Source: Euryodendron excelsum (lineage: Eukaryota; Streptophyta; Magnoliopsida; Ericales; Pentaphylacaceae). From it: a stretch of DNA of 64,000 nt. The stretch covers positions 3,817,501-3,881,500 of the forward strand of contig CM065392.1 of assembly GCA_033060915.1 (NCBI GenBank). The letters are read 5' to 3'. The position numbers were made by a program, and so were the translations under genes. Below, in pieces: positions 22,060-33,813 of this stretch (positions are counted from its first letter, which is position 1; each line of letters opens with the position of its first letter). Below the pieces are notes generated by a model, which did no database searches, was not told where the DNA came from, and saw nothing but the letters and a program-made list of their open reading frames with translations.

Positions 22060-23040
22060 TGAGGTATTGATTGGTTACCGGAAGTGTACGGTTCCGTTGT
22101 AGCTTAAATTGGAAGTATTCAAATGTCGTTTTTGCCCAAGACAGTTGTGCTAATCTAGCAATAGGCAACAATTAATCAAATCAAAACTCGATCAAACTCA
22201 AGTGCAACACAAGTAGAGAATTAGTCATTAAGTAACTAAAAATTGACCCAAAATTATTTTGGGTTTTGAAGATGAGGTTCTATCATTACTAATGCAAGAG
22301 AATTAAAGGCAATAAACAATTAATTTAAGAAATTGAGGACAACTATCAACTAACCAAGCACATTTAAATCTAGCTAAACAAAGCAATCCAAATTCAAACT
22401 AATGCTATTACGCTTAAAATGCAATTAAATGTTAATTGGATATAATTGCTCGAATTCACCAATTCACGCAAGAAAAATTAAAGTGAAGGGTTGTTTAACT
22501 CAAATCAAGGATCTCACCATGGGTCCTTGATTCCTTCCAAATTAGAGTTAAACTCAATTAGACTTGGTAGATTCTTAGGAGAAAATCACATGCTCTCAAA
22601 CCATGATTATAAACTCAAGATTTCTATAGATGAACTAACTCCAATTATAATAGAATAGACAAAATCTAAAGATATTCAAGTAGATTCATGGACTTCCCTT
22701 CAACCTCCAAGCATTCCTTGATGAATTCTCGCAATTGCCTCCAATTGGAATGTTTAGCTAGCCATTTCCATAGTAGAAAGCATGTAGAAGTGTTGAGCAA
22801 CCATTAATTGAAGCAAATCCAAAATTCTATTAGAAAATCAAGTGTTTGGATACAAAGAAAGTGGTGAGAAAATGAGAGAAAAGGAAAACAAAGAACTCTC
22901 AAGTCTCTCTCTCTACAATCACTAACTGTTTTTTCTCTATCTCTCTCCTAGAACAAAACTGCTTTATATCATCTCTTATTGCCCAAGTCAACCTTAGCTT
23001 CGCAGTGAAAAAAAACAGAGTGTCTGTCGACCATTCGAAT
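22060..23040 (-). mobile_element. Probable gypsy LTR fragment
   Basis: The stretch has the layout of the LTRs at 42240 and 56214: a start region, then text on strand-annealed short words, a GAGAGAAAAGGAAAAC segment, a CTCTCTCT run and GCAGTGAAAA. It is diverged from them and its ends were not resolved. It adjoins gag remains at 23150. Confidence 0.35.
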
Positions 23041-23149
23041 GGTAGAGAGATTCCTTTCTAACCTTAAGAGATTCCTTTCTAAGAGATTCCCTTCATCACT
23101 AACCTTAAGAGATTCATTTTTAAGTGGAATAGTTTTATCAATGATTTTC

Positions 23150-24759
23150 CTACTCTTTAGGGTTGTGATAGATTGTACTTATTCATGACTGTATTAAGGA
23201 TCATTCCTTGTTTCGGTCATGTTTACTTGCTTTGTGGGATTTAGATTTGGTTGCGGTTGAGATAAAAATCTCCCCGACACTTGTTAAGTCAAAGCTTGTG
23301 TTAAGTTAGACATTTGCTTTGCTATGTCCTCCAACATCCTAATGTGTTGGTCTAACACTTTGTCTTACCTATCCACCCAATTATTAACTCCTCTCACATC
23401 ATTTGTCAATTGATCAATATTATCTTCTAAAGGTCTCCTATGAGAGGGTTGATATGTATTAGGTTGGGGTTGGAAAGGCATACATTGTTGAGCTTGAACA
23501 GGTTGGGATTGGAAATATTGAGAGTTTTGAGGCCCTCCTTGGAATGCTTGAGGATTCGAAGGACCCTCGTTTTTCCACCCAAAGTTTGAGTGATTTCAAC
23601 ATCCAAGGTTATATGTGTTCAAAAAAGTGTTCCCCCCAACTCGTTGGTCATTATATGTACCCCGATATTAGCCAACCGCATTGGCTTGGCCATGTAAGGC
23701 CTCCTTGAAACCTCATGTTCTATTATACCACACACTAAACAACTCTCTTCTTTGGGAGACTCACTATTCATAACATTGCCCTATGGCTTCTAACTTTTAG
23801 GTAAATGTAGCTATTCTAGCATTCAGATCATCTACTTGATTAAGCTGAAATATTACCCTAAGCTTAGACTCATGATTTTGGCTCCCAGTTATGGCCCAAT
23901 CTCTAGCCAAATTCGCTAAGTAATCAAAGAAGTCATACACTTCAGATGGGTCTTTGTCATAAAAGTCCCTGCGCACATAGACTCAACGAATTGCTTTAGT
24001 TGTGAAGAAAATGATGAATAAAAAGTATTTATAATATGCCAATTGGTAAAATCATGATGTAGACAAGCACTCGACAAATCTTTGAATCTCTTCTAACATT
24101 AGAAGAACAATTCACTAGACACAAGGGCAAATTGAGAGATTTGGTAATAAATTGCTTCAGTTTTATGCTCAAGGAAGAATTTTTTCAAGAATTCTGTCTA
24201 AAGATCTTGCCAAGAATGAATAGACCTAGGCCTCAATGAATTAAACCATGTCTTGGCCAAGTCTTTGAGAGAAAACGGAAAAAAGTTTTAAAAGTATAAC
24301 TTCCCTTGGATAAGAATTATCGAAGAACATAGACCATACATCCTCGAAATCTTTGATATGTTGATATGATTTTTCATAATCCAAACCATAGAATGGATTA
24401 ATCAGCTGGATCATTCTTGGCTTCATAGTCATCGCTGCGTGATGTGTAAGAAGAATAATGCAAAAAGTAGGACCTTGCCTAGCAGGATTCAAATATTCCC
24501 TAAGAGATTTATGGAAAGGATCACCATGTACACTTCTAATTTCATGTCCATTATTTGGATTTGGCGGGTTGGGATTCACAGGTAGTTGATGAGCAAATTC
24601 TTCCACCATTGGGATAGGACTAGGAACTCGGTTAACTAACTGAATGTTCAGAACATGAGTCCTAAATGGGGAAAAAGTACGGAAGATGGGAGAAAAATTA
24701 CTAGAAGAGTCAACGCTTGCCAATCGCTCATGCGCATCCCTAATGAAATATTTTATAAA
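23150..24759 (-). pseudogene. Gypsy (Athila/Tat-like) gag remnant
   Basis: The clearest open part is 24241-24723, with HKSLREYLNPARQGPTFCII and INPFYGLDYEKSYQHIKDFE. These match the gag start also seen at 55381-55683 in the full-length element (RTLRDYLYPPR). Downstream to about 23150 the homologous gag continues through several stops and frameshifts, including the Gln/Pro-rich region. No protease or polymerase follows, since the element is cut at about 23100. Gag would form the particle shell; this copy cannot. Confidence 0.7.
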
Positions 24760-25502
24760 AGTGTACGTACCCTATGAAGACATAAATTAACCCTTCTTGA
24801 AACATCAACACGAAAAAACACTAAAAAGAGAATAAAAAGATAAAAAAGAAAATATCTACACACAAAAATAACCAACAAAAAATAAATGTTAGACGGGTAA
24901 GTAACAACGTTATGGTAACCTTAGTGAGCGACGCCAACCTAATTAAGTGGTGAATCATCTCGAAATAAGATTATCCATAATAATCAAATAAAAAAATAAC
25001 ATATATATATATGAAGCTATATGGTCACCATATCGAGCGGTGCCGACCTAAATAGACCGTGAATCAACTCGAAAAGTAAACCGTAAAGAAAAATAAAAAG
25101 ATCTGAAATAAAGTGCAGAAAATAAAATGTTAGAATGGTAACCAACATTGGTTATTCACTAAATAAAAGAAAATGTTAAATAGTTAGTAAGTTAGATGAG
25201 TTAGATGAAAAATAAAAACAGAAAATATGGTAACCAACTTAAATGACTTCGTCCAACAGTAGCGAGTATGCCAACCAAAGAGATTAACCACAAAGGAAAT
25301 AAAAAATAAAAATAATAGATTTAAAAATATACAATTATACAAGTTACCAATGGAACAAAGTAATAAGTTAGCAAAAATTACTGATCAGTTGGCATACACT
25401 ATTCAATTCCTTTGTAATGGTAGCAAAGCAATCAATTGTCCTCAAGTTTACAGTGAAGATATTATTATTATTTTTTATTTTCACATATTTTAATTAAGCC
25501 AT
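24760..25502 (-). other. Untranslated leader of the gypsy remnant
   Basis: Lies between the primer binding site and gag. It holds two loose ~110-bp repeats (TTAGTGAGCGACGCCAACC near 24920 and a variant near 25030). No coding signal. Confidence 0.4.
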
Positions 25503-25520
25503 TCCCCGATAACGACACCA
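25503..25520 (-). other. Primer binding site of the gypsy remnant
   Basis: The minus strand reads TGGTGTCGTTATCGGGGA just after the LTR end. It is a decayed form of TGGCGCCGTTGCCGGGGA, the site typical of Athila-like plant elements (tRNA-Asp type). Confidence 0.65.
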
Positions 25521-25525
25521 AAAAT

Positions 25526-26800
25526 TGAGTTGATCTACTTAATATACCCAAGAGCAAGTGCAATGAAGTAGTATTCAATAATAACCCCGTAAGATCGGGA
25601 TTGAACCACAGGGAATGGTTATCCAAACATGCAAAATTGGCATTAGAATTCACCCACGGTAAAAACTTAGATACCGACTAAGTCATACTAAACACCATAG
25701 TATTGCAATGACTTCAGTTAGAACTTAAGTCAGCTTATTTGAATTCTACCATGAACAGTATCGATGAGATTTGGATAATTGGTGTAAGAAATAGTAACCA
25801 AAATAAAATAATTTATTCTGAGAGGTTTGATGATTATTGAAGTAAACTTTAAATTAAACTTAATAAAACGGTCTTGAATCCAATTAATCTGATCACCCAA
25901 CTCACTCAAAATTCTAACGGAGGTTTTGTAACTCAAATCATTAGTTTCTCCTTGAGCCTTTAATTTGGAAGATTTAACGATTAAAACAAAATTTTAATAA
26001 TAATTAATTCTAGAATAATAAAATTAAAATCATAGATTCATACCATCAATTTGTGCAATAACTATACCAAATTAAGATTGTGCATAGAAATTACCAAACT
26101 TAGTCAAGAATCTAAATTTTCTCAAAGATCTAAAATTTAATTATCAAAACTTGAAAGATTTTAAAGATAAATAATAAAAACTCAATTGCCTCTGTTGATA
26201 TCCTAATGTTCTCGGATGATATTCACAATTGGCTCCAAAAAAAAAAAAAAACTGGCTACTTATTGCAATGAAAAAGACTTGGCTTGAAAAAAAGAACTTT
26301 ATAAATAATTGAAAACTCTTACATATATCTCTCTCTTGCCTCCTCTCAAACTCTTCCCCTCTTACCTTTGGTGTTGCTATTTGTAGACTCTCAAGATAAA
26401 GACATTCATTCCCTACAATAATGCATTATTTTCTTTTTTTTAATTATTAATTTTTTATTTTGTCTTATTTCCATGTCAATTGCATTCTTCCTATGTCCAT
26501 TGCCATCTTTTCATGTCAATTGTCATGTGAGTAGTCTTCTTTTATTCAAAAGTAAAAACATGTCTTGCTTGTTTTGGTGAAGTTTTTGAAAAATTGATGT
26601 TTGTCCATGTGGGTGGGCTCCAATAAATGAAGCATTCTTTCTTTTCATATGAGTTTGATCCCTCTTTTATCTAAAAGTCTACAAAATACTCAACACAATT
26701 TATTAAGATTAAAAAAAATTAATTAAAGCTATTTATAATTATTTTTATACTAACATACACAAAGTTAAGAACTTTTAATTACATTTTTACAATGTAATCA
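25526..26800 (-). mobile_element. 5' LTR of the gypsy remnant
   Basis: On the minus strand it starts TGATTACATTGTAAAAATG at 26800 and ends in CA at 25526, next to the primer binding site. Length is 1,275 bp, close to the 1.29-kb LTRs of the full-length element. The first 24 bases form a small inverted repeat. No partner 3' LTR with the same ends was found. Confidence 0.7.
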
Positions 26801-27126
26801 CCACCAAGGAAAATAAATCCATCTAGTCCTACAAAATTTCACTTGTTACAGTAAATATGTATTTTTTTAAAATCTTCCTGCAACCCACGAATCAAATCAC
26901 TCTTTATGTAATTTTTCTAATTTTTTTAAATGTAATTGATGCATTCGGCCTAGCACTAGGTTTCTTTGAGCATGGGATAAATTCGGTCCGATCCGACATC
27001 GTCTAAATTGACCCAAAGGCCTTTAGACCGATTGACATGGCCCAACGATAGGTACTCACAGCTATTACTGTGACCTACATTGATTTGCAGATAAATTTCA
27101 CCGTTAAGTTCTCAAAATGGGTGATT
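26801..27126. other. Intergenic spacer
   Basis: No gene seen. It ends at the ATT target duplication of the CACTA element. Confidence 0.6.
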
Positions 27127-27535
27127 CACTGCAACAAATAAGGGATTTAGTGACAAACGATTTTGTCACTAAATGTAGATTTTCGTTACTATAGGCATCT
27201 TCAGTGACAAAAGTATGTTGTCACAAGCTATCACTATGAGTCGACACTAAAAGTATTATGTGACAAAAAAACAACTCGCCACTATTTCTTCGGTCTTTAG
27301 TGATGAAATGTTATGTGACAAAAAGTTTTGAAAATAGTGACTGGAAAATTTTGTCACAAAAACCAGTAATTTCATCACTAAAAATTATATTTGTTACTAA
27401 AAGTTATATTTTTGACTTCTATTTAGTGATGAACTAATTAGTCACAAAAGGTTACATACAGTGACAAGCAGAGTCACAAAACAATTGAAATTTATGACTA
27501 CTAGTCACAACGATGGTTCATCACTAAAAATCTCC
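27127..27535. repeat. CACTA left terminal and subterminal repeats
   Basis: About 400 bp holds over ten copies of GTGACAAA or TAGTGA-type words on both strands after the terminal CACTGCAACAA. Confidence 0.8.
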
Positions 27536-28193
27536 ACATAATTTTTCTTTTATATTCCAGTAGCCTTCTTTGTGCAATCCTTTTACCATTACAAATTATT
27601 AAGCCCACAAGGTATATATCAACAGAACATAATAAAAATACCATTATCTTACTGAGAATGTAACCACACATGCATATAGCACATAAATGTATGAATAACA
27701 GTAAGCAATATCATCTTATTGAGAAAACACAAAATAGACTTATATTTAATTCTCATGAAATGACCATCACAAAGGTCCATAATTAACTGCACAGTAAGCC
27801 ATACCAAACAATACAATATGATTGGTAAAAAAAAATTCACAGTCTAGCTATAAAGTTGATTACATCATTACATTTCCATTGTAATATTGTTCCATTACAA
27901 AATTAAGGTAAGTACCACCAAGTTGAAGCTCAACCACCTCAACACAAAAAATCTGCTCTTTCTAAACCATTCTTAGCCAGTTGCCTAAGCCCTATGTCCT
28001 TCATATTTGTATCCTTCATACCTACATCCACACACAAACAAACAATCAAATCTCTACATTGCGAAAATAAGGGTCCAAGAACAAAGGTGTCCTTGATCTG
28101 CATTATAACATCAATGAAAGTAAAAACCAGAAAAGGCCCAAGAACAAAGGTGTCCTTAATTCTTTTAAATGTGTAACCAAATAACTTTAATAC

Positions 28194-28870
28194 CTTCAGC
28201 CTATGGTGCCAAAAGGAAAGAGTCCCCTCCTATGAATCTCATATGATCTTCAACTCCATAGATGGCCGCATAGTGATGTGCATAGTCAATCTTCTTCATA
28301 TCAATATCAATTGCAATAACATGTTTGCTCCTGAAATAGAAATAACAAAGAAATCAAGCACATATATGGAAGTTGACAGAAGAAACTTTGCAAGCTGAAC
28401 AAACTTATAAGAAGAGCATTAAGATCGTCTTTTCATCTAAGTACCACAAATAATAGCAAACGTCAAAGAATGAGACATGAATTTGCCATAAAAGAAAAGT
28501 AACCAAAAAATATGCTACACTAATTTCAACAACAATCCAGTCATCATATCTACCATATAATTTCAAATTCTAGAATCATGTAGTCTTACCAAAAAAATTA
28601 CTAGAAAAGGGCATTACAATTATTCAGAAGGTTCAGTATTAATGATCTCCAAGATCAGTCGAATCAAGCAAGATTGCCACTAATAAAGCACTGCAACATC
28701 CATCTAGTGCTCATCTCTATGCAAATTGGATGGCATCCCCACCAACCCCTGGAAAACAATCAACTACGACAAGAAGTACCACAATGAAATGCATGATGCC
28801 TGGTTTTAGGCTCCAGCAAAAAACCAACCTTCTTCATCTATTCTGATTCCATCATCAAACAATCAACTTT
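28194..28870 (-). pseudogene. TGS1: Captured TGS1 fragment (trimethylguanosine synthase, two exons)
   Basis: TGS1 hypermethylates the m7G cap of snRNAs and snoRNAs using S-adenosylmethionine. Two exons in minus orientation are recognisable. Exon 28715 to about 28870 reads FDDGIRIDEEGWF, then RHHAFHCG, then after a small frame change VVVDCFPGVGGDAIQFA, the SAM-binding motif region. Exon 28194-28330 follows an acceptor TATTTCAG and reads SKHVIAIDIDMKKIDYAHHY with AAIYGVEDHM, ending at a donor AAG|GTATTA. Splice phases match. Damage includes in-frame stops (one at CAG to TAG in the AIQFAQ position), frame changes and a donor altered from GT to AT. The catalytic PPWGGP exon is not present. The fragment is dead as an enzyme. 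Confidence 0.82.
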
Positions 28871-29062
28871 TTTTTTATCAAATATCAACAGGCTTTATTA
28901 GTCAACCAATTTTGAATGGGAGAAAAAAATAAAAGATAACATGAGGAATGAAATTGTGATTTCCACTTTATATGCATGACAAAGCAAACACATCAGTCAA
29001 CCAATTTTGGATATTTTTCAGCACAAATCAAATTTGTACATTAAACAACTGAAATGAATTAA

Positions 29063-29065
<3 letters not shown>

Positions 29066-29116
<51 letters not shown>
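29066..29116. repeat. (GA)n microsatellite within the CACTA element
   Basis: About 25 AG units lie inside the transposon interior. Confidence 0.95.
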
Positions 29117-29120
<4 letters not shown>

Positions 29121-29127
29121 CTCCAGA

Positions 29128-29245
29128 GTCACTTGATAAGTTCATGTTCAGCTGTGTTCTCTTCCTTGTTTTCTTTTTCTAGTTTTCCAGTGACAGAATT
29201 GTACTTGGTTTCCAACTTATCTGTTGCAGGATCCATCCCCAGGAT
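29128..29245 (-). pseudogene. Coding-like fragment, possibly more TGS1
   Basis: The minus strand reads MDPATDKLETKYNSVTGKLE followed by a charged stretch ending at a TGA near 29139. Low-complexity Lys/Glu-rich sequence of this kind occurs upstream of the methyltransferase core in plant TGS1 proteins. It lies in the right order and strand relative to 28194-28870. Homology is not certain. Confidence 0.35.
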
Positions 29246-30389
29246 ACTAATTAATCATTGTATTACTATCAGTTTCATCATGATCAACCACTTCTGAAGA
29301 CCATGAATACTAATTAACCATGATGCAGTACTAATGAATTCAGTCAATAGAATGAACACTAATTCCTTCAATATAAGAATGTATTTAATATAAGCTTGCC
29401 ACTGCCATAACTCTAAAATCTAACAAAACATGAAATGCCCAAAAGAAAGACTCAAATTTGAATTCACAACTTTCCCTTGTGGGTTGTACTTCCATTTGAC
29501 GGACAACCTCTAATTTGAACTAATCAATCTAAATTCTAAACTATAGATATTCAGAACCTGTTCTATTAAATGCCTACACATATTTGAATTAACTCAACTA
29601 CAAATTCATGACAAAACGATTTGCAATCAAATGGATCCCAATAGAATGTTTAAAGGCTAAAAATACTATACGAACCTGAACAAAGGTATGCTATTAAGAG
29701 AACTTTAACCATAACCTCCTATTCCAATTATCTTTCTATTAAATTTCAACTTCATCTTCCTGCACTTAGGCTGCACCTATAGTTCACTCCCACCACCAGT
29801 ATTGTATACATAACAATTATAAACTGGTGCAATCGAAAGTCCATGTACACCAAATACTATGCCCTGGTTATCTAACCACCATCCTGATATAAGCTAAATG
29901 GGGACCCACAAGAGGATCTAATTCTGTGAGGGAATAGGAGTAGTACTCCTCACTCTTGCTTGTGACATTGATGACTTTATAATTGAAATCTGTACTATCA
30001 GTCTATAATCTCAAATTCATTAATAACAAGTCACTAGGCTAATGAGCATTTGTGCAATACCATTCCAGATTTGACCAGGGACTGTAGTCATTCAAAGAAT
30101 GAATAAAGTAGCTAGATCAAACAGAAGGCAATTCAAAAAAAGGCTCTTAGAGTTCAAAGCAAAACAGAACCAGGACAGGGTCTAATATGAATCTTCTACA
30201 TAAAGCATCCAACAACACAATCAAACTCTCTAAAATACATAGAGCTTCACACTAATTTCCTCTCTAGTAATAATTTGGTCCACTTCATTTCTATTTATGC
30301 ACACATGTATATATATGTACATATCGACATAAAGAAAATAGGAAATAGTGTAGATAAATATTCATCTATATCTATCTATATATATAAAT

Positions 30390-30870
30390 TCATCACGATG
30401 GACAGGCAACCAATACTCAACTTAGAATTACCTCGAAGTAACCTCTGAATCAGATATAGAGTATCAGCAAACAGATCTACATCCATCACCTACTTGACAG
30501 TAGTAGGCGACAGAGGACAATAGCGAAGGACGATGAACAATAGATCGATCGATAACCTTACTGGCGACGTAGTGTTGCGGAAAGTACAACTCGATCTTGC
30601 CTGACCTCGATGGGAGATCCAATCACAAAGCTCTCCTTGGACGATGAGAATCCTCCACTTCCATTTGAGGTAGTTGACGTCCTGGTGAAGCAGAGGCTAG
30701 GGTTAACTGTTCGTTATTTTTCTAGAATTAGGGCTTTTTTTTGGCACAGAAGAGGCCTAAGCCAAACTATACCAGTACACCCCAAGCCGTCCGGTACTAC
30801 CCCAACGACAAGTACACCCCAAGCCGTCCGGTGCTACCCCAAACAGAGGTATCCCAGGAATTAGGGCTTT
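30390..30870. other. GC-richer captured-sequence candidate at the CACTA right side
   Basis: This part departs from the AT-rich filler. On the minus strand an ATG near 30484 opens MDVDLFADTLYLIQRLLR and runs to a possible donor G|GTAATT near 30430. On the plus strand 30610-30720 opens MGDPITKLSLDDENPPLPFE. A 37-bp direct repeat (ACACCCCAAGCCGTCCGG) occurs at about 30778 and 30815. Either strand may hold a 5' end of a captured host gene; I cannot name it. Confidence 0.3.
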
Positions 30871-31064
30871 GGACGACAAGGACGAACAGTAGAAGAAGCT
30901 TGCGATCAGAGATCGTAAAGAGTTCTAAGAGAAAACCATGTTTATGGACAAACCGAGGTTAGAGAGCGAGATAGAGAGATCTAAATCTGTGTGTGTACGT
31001 GGAGAGAGAAGCCTGTGCAATGAACTATTTTATTTTAATTGGTAGAGTTATTTGTGACGACCCC

Positions 31065-31324
31065 TTTTTCACTGTTAAGTCAAAGCATTTTTGTGATGAA
31101 TAGATGTACAATTAATTAAAAATCAACTTATTTAACTAATTTTTTAGTGCCTTAATTTCAGTGTCAACTATATTATCACAAAAAATACAGTATTTTGTCA
31201 TTAATACATCCACTGTCAGTTTTAGTGATGAGCTATACATTTCATCACTTAATGATAATTTTTTGTGATAACTTGCAACTCATCACTAAAAGTTTTGTCA
31301 CTGAAAGCCAGAATTGTTGTAGTG
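31065..31324. repeat. CACTA right terminal and subterminal repeats
   Basis: Contains repeated TTTAGTGATGAG, CATCACTAAAAG and GTCACTGAAA words ending in the inverted terminus TTGTTGTAGTG. Confidence 0.8.
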
Positions 31325-31369
31325 ATTTTACATTTTTAAAAAGATTTGATTGCACAGTACTTTAGTCGG

Positions 31370-31700
31370 TTTTGTGAACAAAGTTTTACATCGTCTGAAT
31401 ATGAAAGTCATCACTTTCACATATAACCTTGGGCAATCCTCATCTTGCAAGTCGGTTGACTTTGCCCATGGGTTATTCAACATGGTATCGGAGCTGGGTT
31501 TCAAAGAGCCTTCTCTTTTTGGGATCACCCCGCTCACGCTTTTATCTCACATCTCCACGTTTCACATGAGAGAGGGTGTAAGTGAAGTCTCACATCGCCC
31601 AAATACGAAAGCATCACCTCCATATATGACCTTGGACAATCCTCACCTAGAAAGCCGATTTTCAGGATTGAGTTAGGCTCATAGATTCTTCAACATATTT
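31370..31700 (+). mobile_element. TRIM-like miniature LTR element (remnant)
   Basis: Two related ~100-bp repeats (31386-31481 and about 31579-31694) both contain ACATCG....AATA.GAAAG, TGACCTTGG.CAATCCTCA and end TTCAACA. The first is followed at once by TGGTATCGGAGCTGGG, a one-base variant of the tRNA-Met primer binding site TGGTATCAGAGC. This LTR-PBS-LTR layout in about 330 bp fits a terminal-repeat retrotransposon in miniature. Confidence 0.6.
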
Positions 31701-33775
31701 GATTTCAATTTGGTCTAAATTTGTTCCTACAAGTTTTTTTAAGTGTCTACTATCCAAATGTTTGGGTTTAACTAGAATTTGCCTTTATTTTAAGGGTCTT
31801 TGCTCTAAGCAGATTTTGATTAATAATATTTAGAGAAGAGTTTTTTTCAATTCCTATTGTTCTTGTGTTCTTGTTGAAAAATCTTGTACACTCAGTAATT
31901 GCTTACTTTTATTATATCTTCATATTGAAATCGAACATATTTGTGGGAGGTATTCAATTTGTAATTTTTTAGCACCCCTCACTGCACCAATATTAGCATG
32001 CATCTTTCGTAACTATACTTTCATTTGTGGGCTTCACTTGAGGAGTTACAGAATTATCGCTTCTGTTCAACTTAATATGAGCTTCAATGATGGGAAATGT
32101 CTTGCCACAATTACAAATAAAATTCTCACAAAACATATATATTAATTCCATTTCACTGCTCTTGTGGCTACCAATCCTCATTGCATCGGTGGAGATGGGA
32201 TCTGCTTATTATTATTATTTTGCATTTGTATCAACCCGCTAAATTGAAGATGTTGACTATTGTTATGATTGTTACTATTCTTGACGTGGCAGTAGTATGT
32301 TTATAAATCAGAGCTCAGGATGTTTATTTCTAAGTGAATGGCTCTTTCTTTCAATTACATTATTTTAATGATAAATTATATACAAATTTTATGTTTTGTA
32401 TAGCATACGTTATTGTACAATTATCAAATGTCTTAATTTAACGGCTGATATTTGTTATACCTAAAGGAAATTTTGTCAAACATTTAAAGTGTTGTCGAAT
32501 GGTCAATGGTTTCTTGCAGTATTCTCGATTTTTTTCAAAATTAAAAAGATTAAAAAAAATGCTCAACAGTAGTTCCAATTGTGTAACTGTAAAACACTTG
32601 AAACCAGTTTGTTCAGATAGAGTTAATTACACTTCCATTTTTACACTTTACATTAAATATTATTTTAAAAACTTTATTTTTATTTGTAATAATAAATCCT
32701 TAGACTTGTTGTTAATTTGTGTCAATATCAAACTTCTATTGACTTCTATTTGAAAAATTGACAGAAAATTCTTATGTGACAAGCATTTGGTCTTTTTCCA
32801 AAGGCATGAATACAAACTTGAGTTTTTTTTCTCTGAATGACTCAATCGTGTTGCATTTGAGTCGAATTGGATTTTACACGAGACCTAATAACATCATATA
32901 CATCTGGGTTTTAATTAAACTCATGACTTGGGGATAATTTGGAAGGGATTTCTACAAAATTACTACAAAAAGGGGCTGGATTTTATATTTTTACCTTTTG
33001 AAGAAGGCCACGTGACTAGCACGTGTGAATGTTGCAACTATTATTTAAAACAAAGTTAGCAAAAATTTGAAATTGTCACAAATAAAAGTAAAAGTTCTAA
33101 AGTAGAATTTATGTTGAGTACATGAGTGCAAAATGTAATTAATCATATAAGACACGAGTCAATTTCCCTATCTTAATGTAGACTAGAGCAATGTTCCAAT
33201 TTTGATTTCAAACCGCTTACTCATCTATGATTTATTTTGATAAGAATCATTCATGTATGTTAAACTTTTATTTCTGTGGCAAAGTTTTAGATTTAATTTA
33301 TTTATTCATTTTTTTTTTTTTTTTTTTTGTGGGGGGGGGGGGGGGGGGGGGGGGGGGAATTTTGTAAAGCTTTGTTGATAATTAGTACTGGCAGAGTGAA
33401 AAAACATATTGCGCGATTCTGTTATCATTGAACGTGTTTCTTTTTGCCGGCAAAGAATACGACTTTGAGAGCAAAGTGATTCAGAGAATAATGGAGCTTT
33501 TGGTATTGAATACTTGGAGTGGAGGAAGGGTTCAGTATCACCCCCTTTTCCTTATATCCGTTCCCTCATCAACAAGTTTTGCAATGATCACACTTCACCA
33601 AGTAATATAATCTCTAGAACTATAGAATTCGTCACTGCTACGATTAAATCGTGTGCACTTCTCTATGCCAAGTCCACGAGGGATCTCTAATCTATTTAAA
33701 GAAACACTAGTTCAATGCTTAACCGTGCTCATCCACTTCGGGGATTTATTCTTGAGTTCTTTCCATTAGTCCCAC

Positions 33776-33777
<2 letters not shown>
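31701..33777. other. Intergenic, upstream of DC1 gene 1
   Basis: AT-rich, without a recognisable gene. A 20-T run followed by a run of 27 G lies at 33309-33357. A possible TATA-like CTATTTAAAG is near 33691, about 115 bp before the DC1 start codon. Confidence 0.5.
33309..33357. repeat. Poly-T/poly-G compound homopolymer
   Basis: About twenty T, then GT, then 27 consecutive G (33331-33357). This may be a real homopolymer, able to form G-quadruplexes, or a sequencing/assembly artefact. Confidence 0.9.

Positions 33778-33807
<30 letters not shown>
33778..33807. repeat. (GA)n directly before the DC1 gene 1 start codon
   Basis: About 14 GA units end exactly at the ATG at 33808, so they form the end of the 5' UTR. 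DC1 gene 2 has the same arrangement at 36991-37015. Confidence 0.9.

Positions 33808-33813
<6 letters not shown>

Larger units (their letters stand above)
27127..31324. mobile_element. CACTA (En/Spm) DNA transposon, non-autonomous, carrying TGS1 exons
   Basis: The left end is CACTGCAACAAATAAGGGA. The complement of the right end is CACTACAACAATTCTGGC, the CACTA signature with one change on the left. ATT flanks both sides (27124-27126 and 31325-31327), the 3-bp duplication typical of CACTA elements. Both ends are rich in short subterminal GTGACAAA / TTTAGTGA motifs, the type of site bound by CACTA transposases. Length is 4,198 bp and no transposase domain was seen, so mobilisation would need an enzyme supplied elsewhere. 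The interior contains captured host-gene fragments (28194-28870, possibly others), a GA microsatellite and AT-rich filler. Confidence 0.88.

Noticed and set aside
27127..31324. Reading the terminal GTGACAAA repeats as a CRISPR-like or satellite array
   Set aside because: Spacing is irregular, both orientations occur, and the position at CACTA termini explains them.
31484..31499. TGGTATCGGAGC as part of a tRNA gene
   Set aside because: No cloverleaf around it; it fits a primer binding site between short LTRs.
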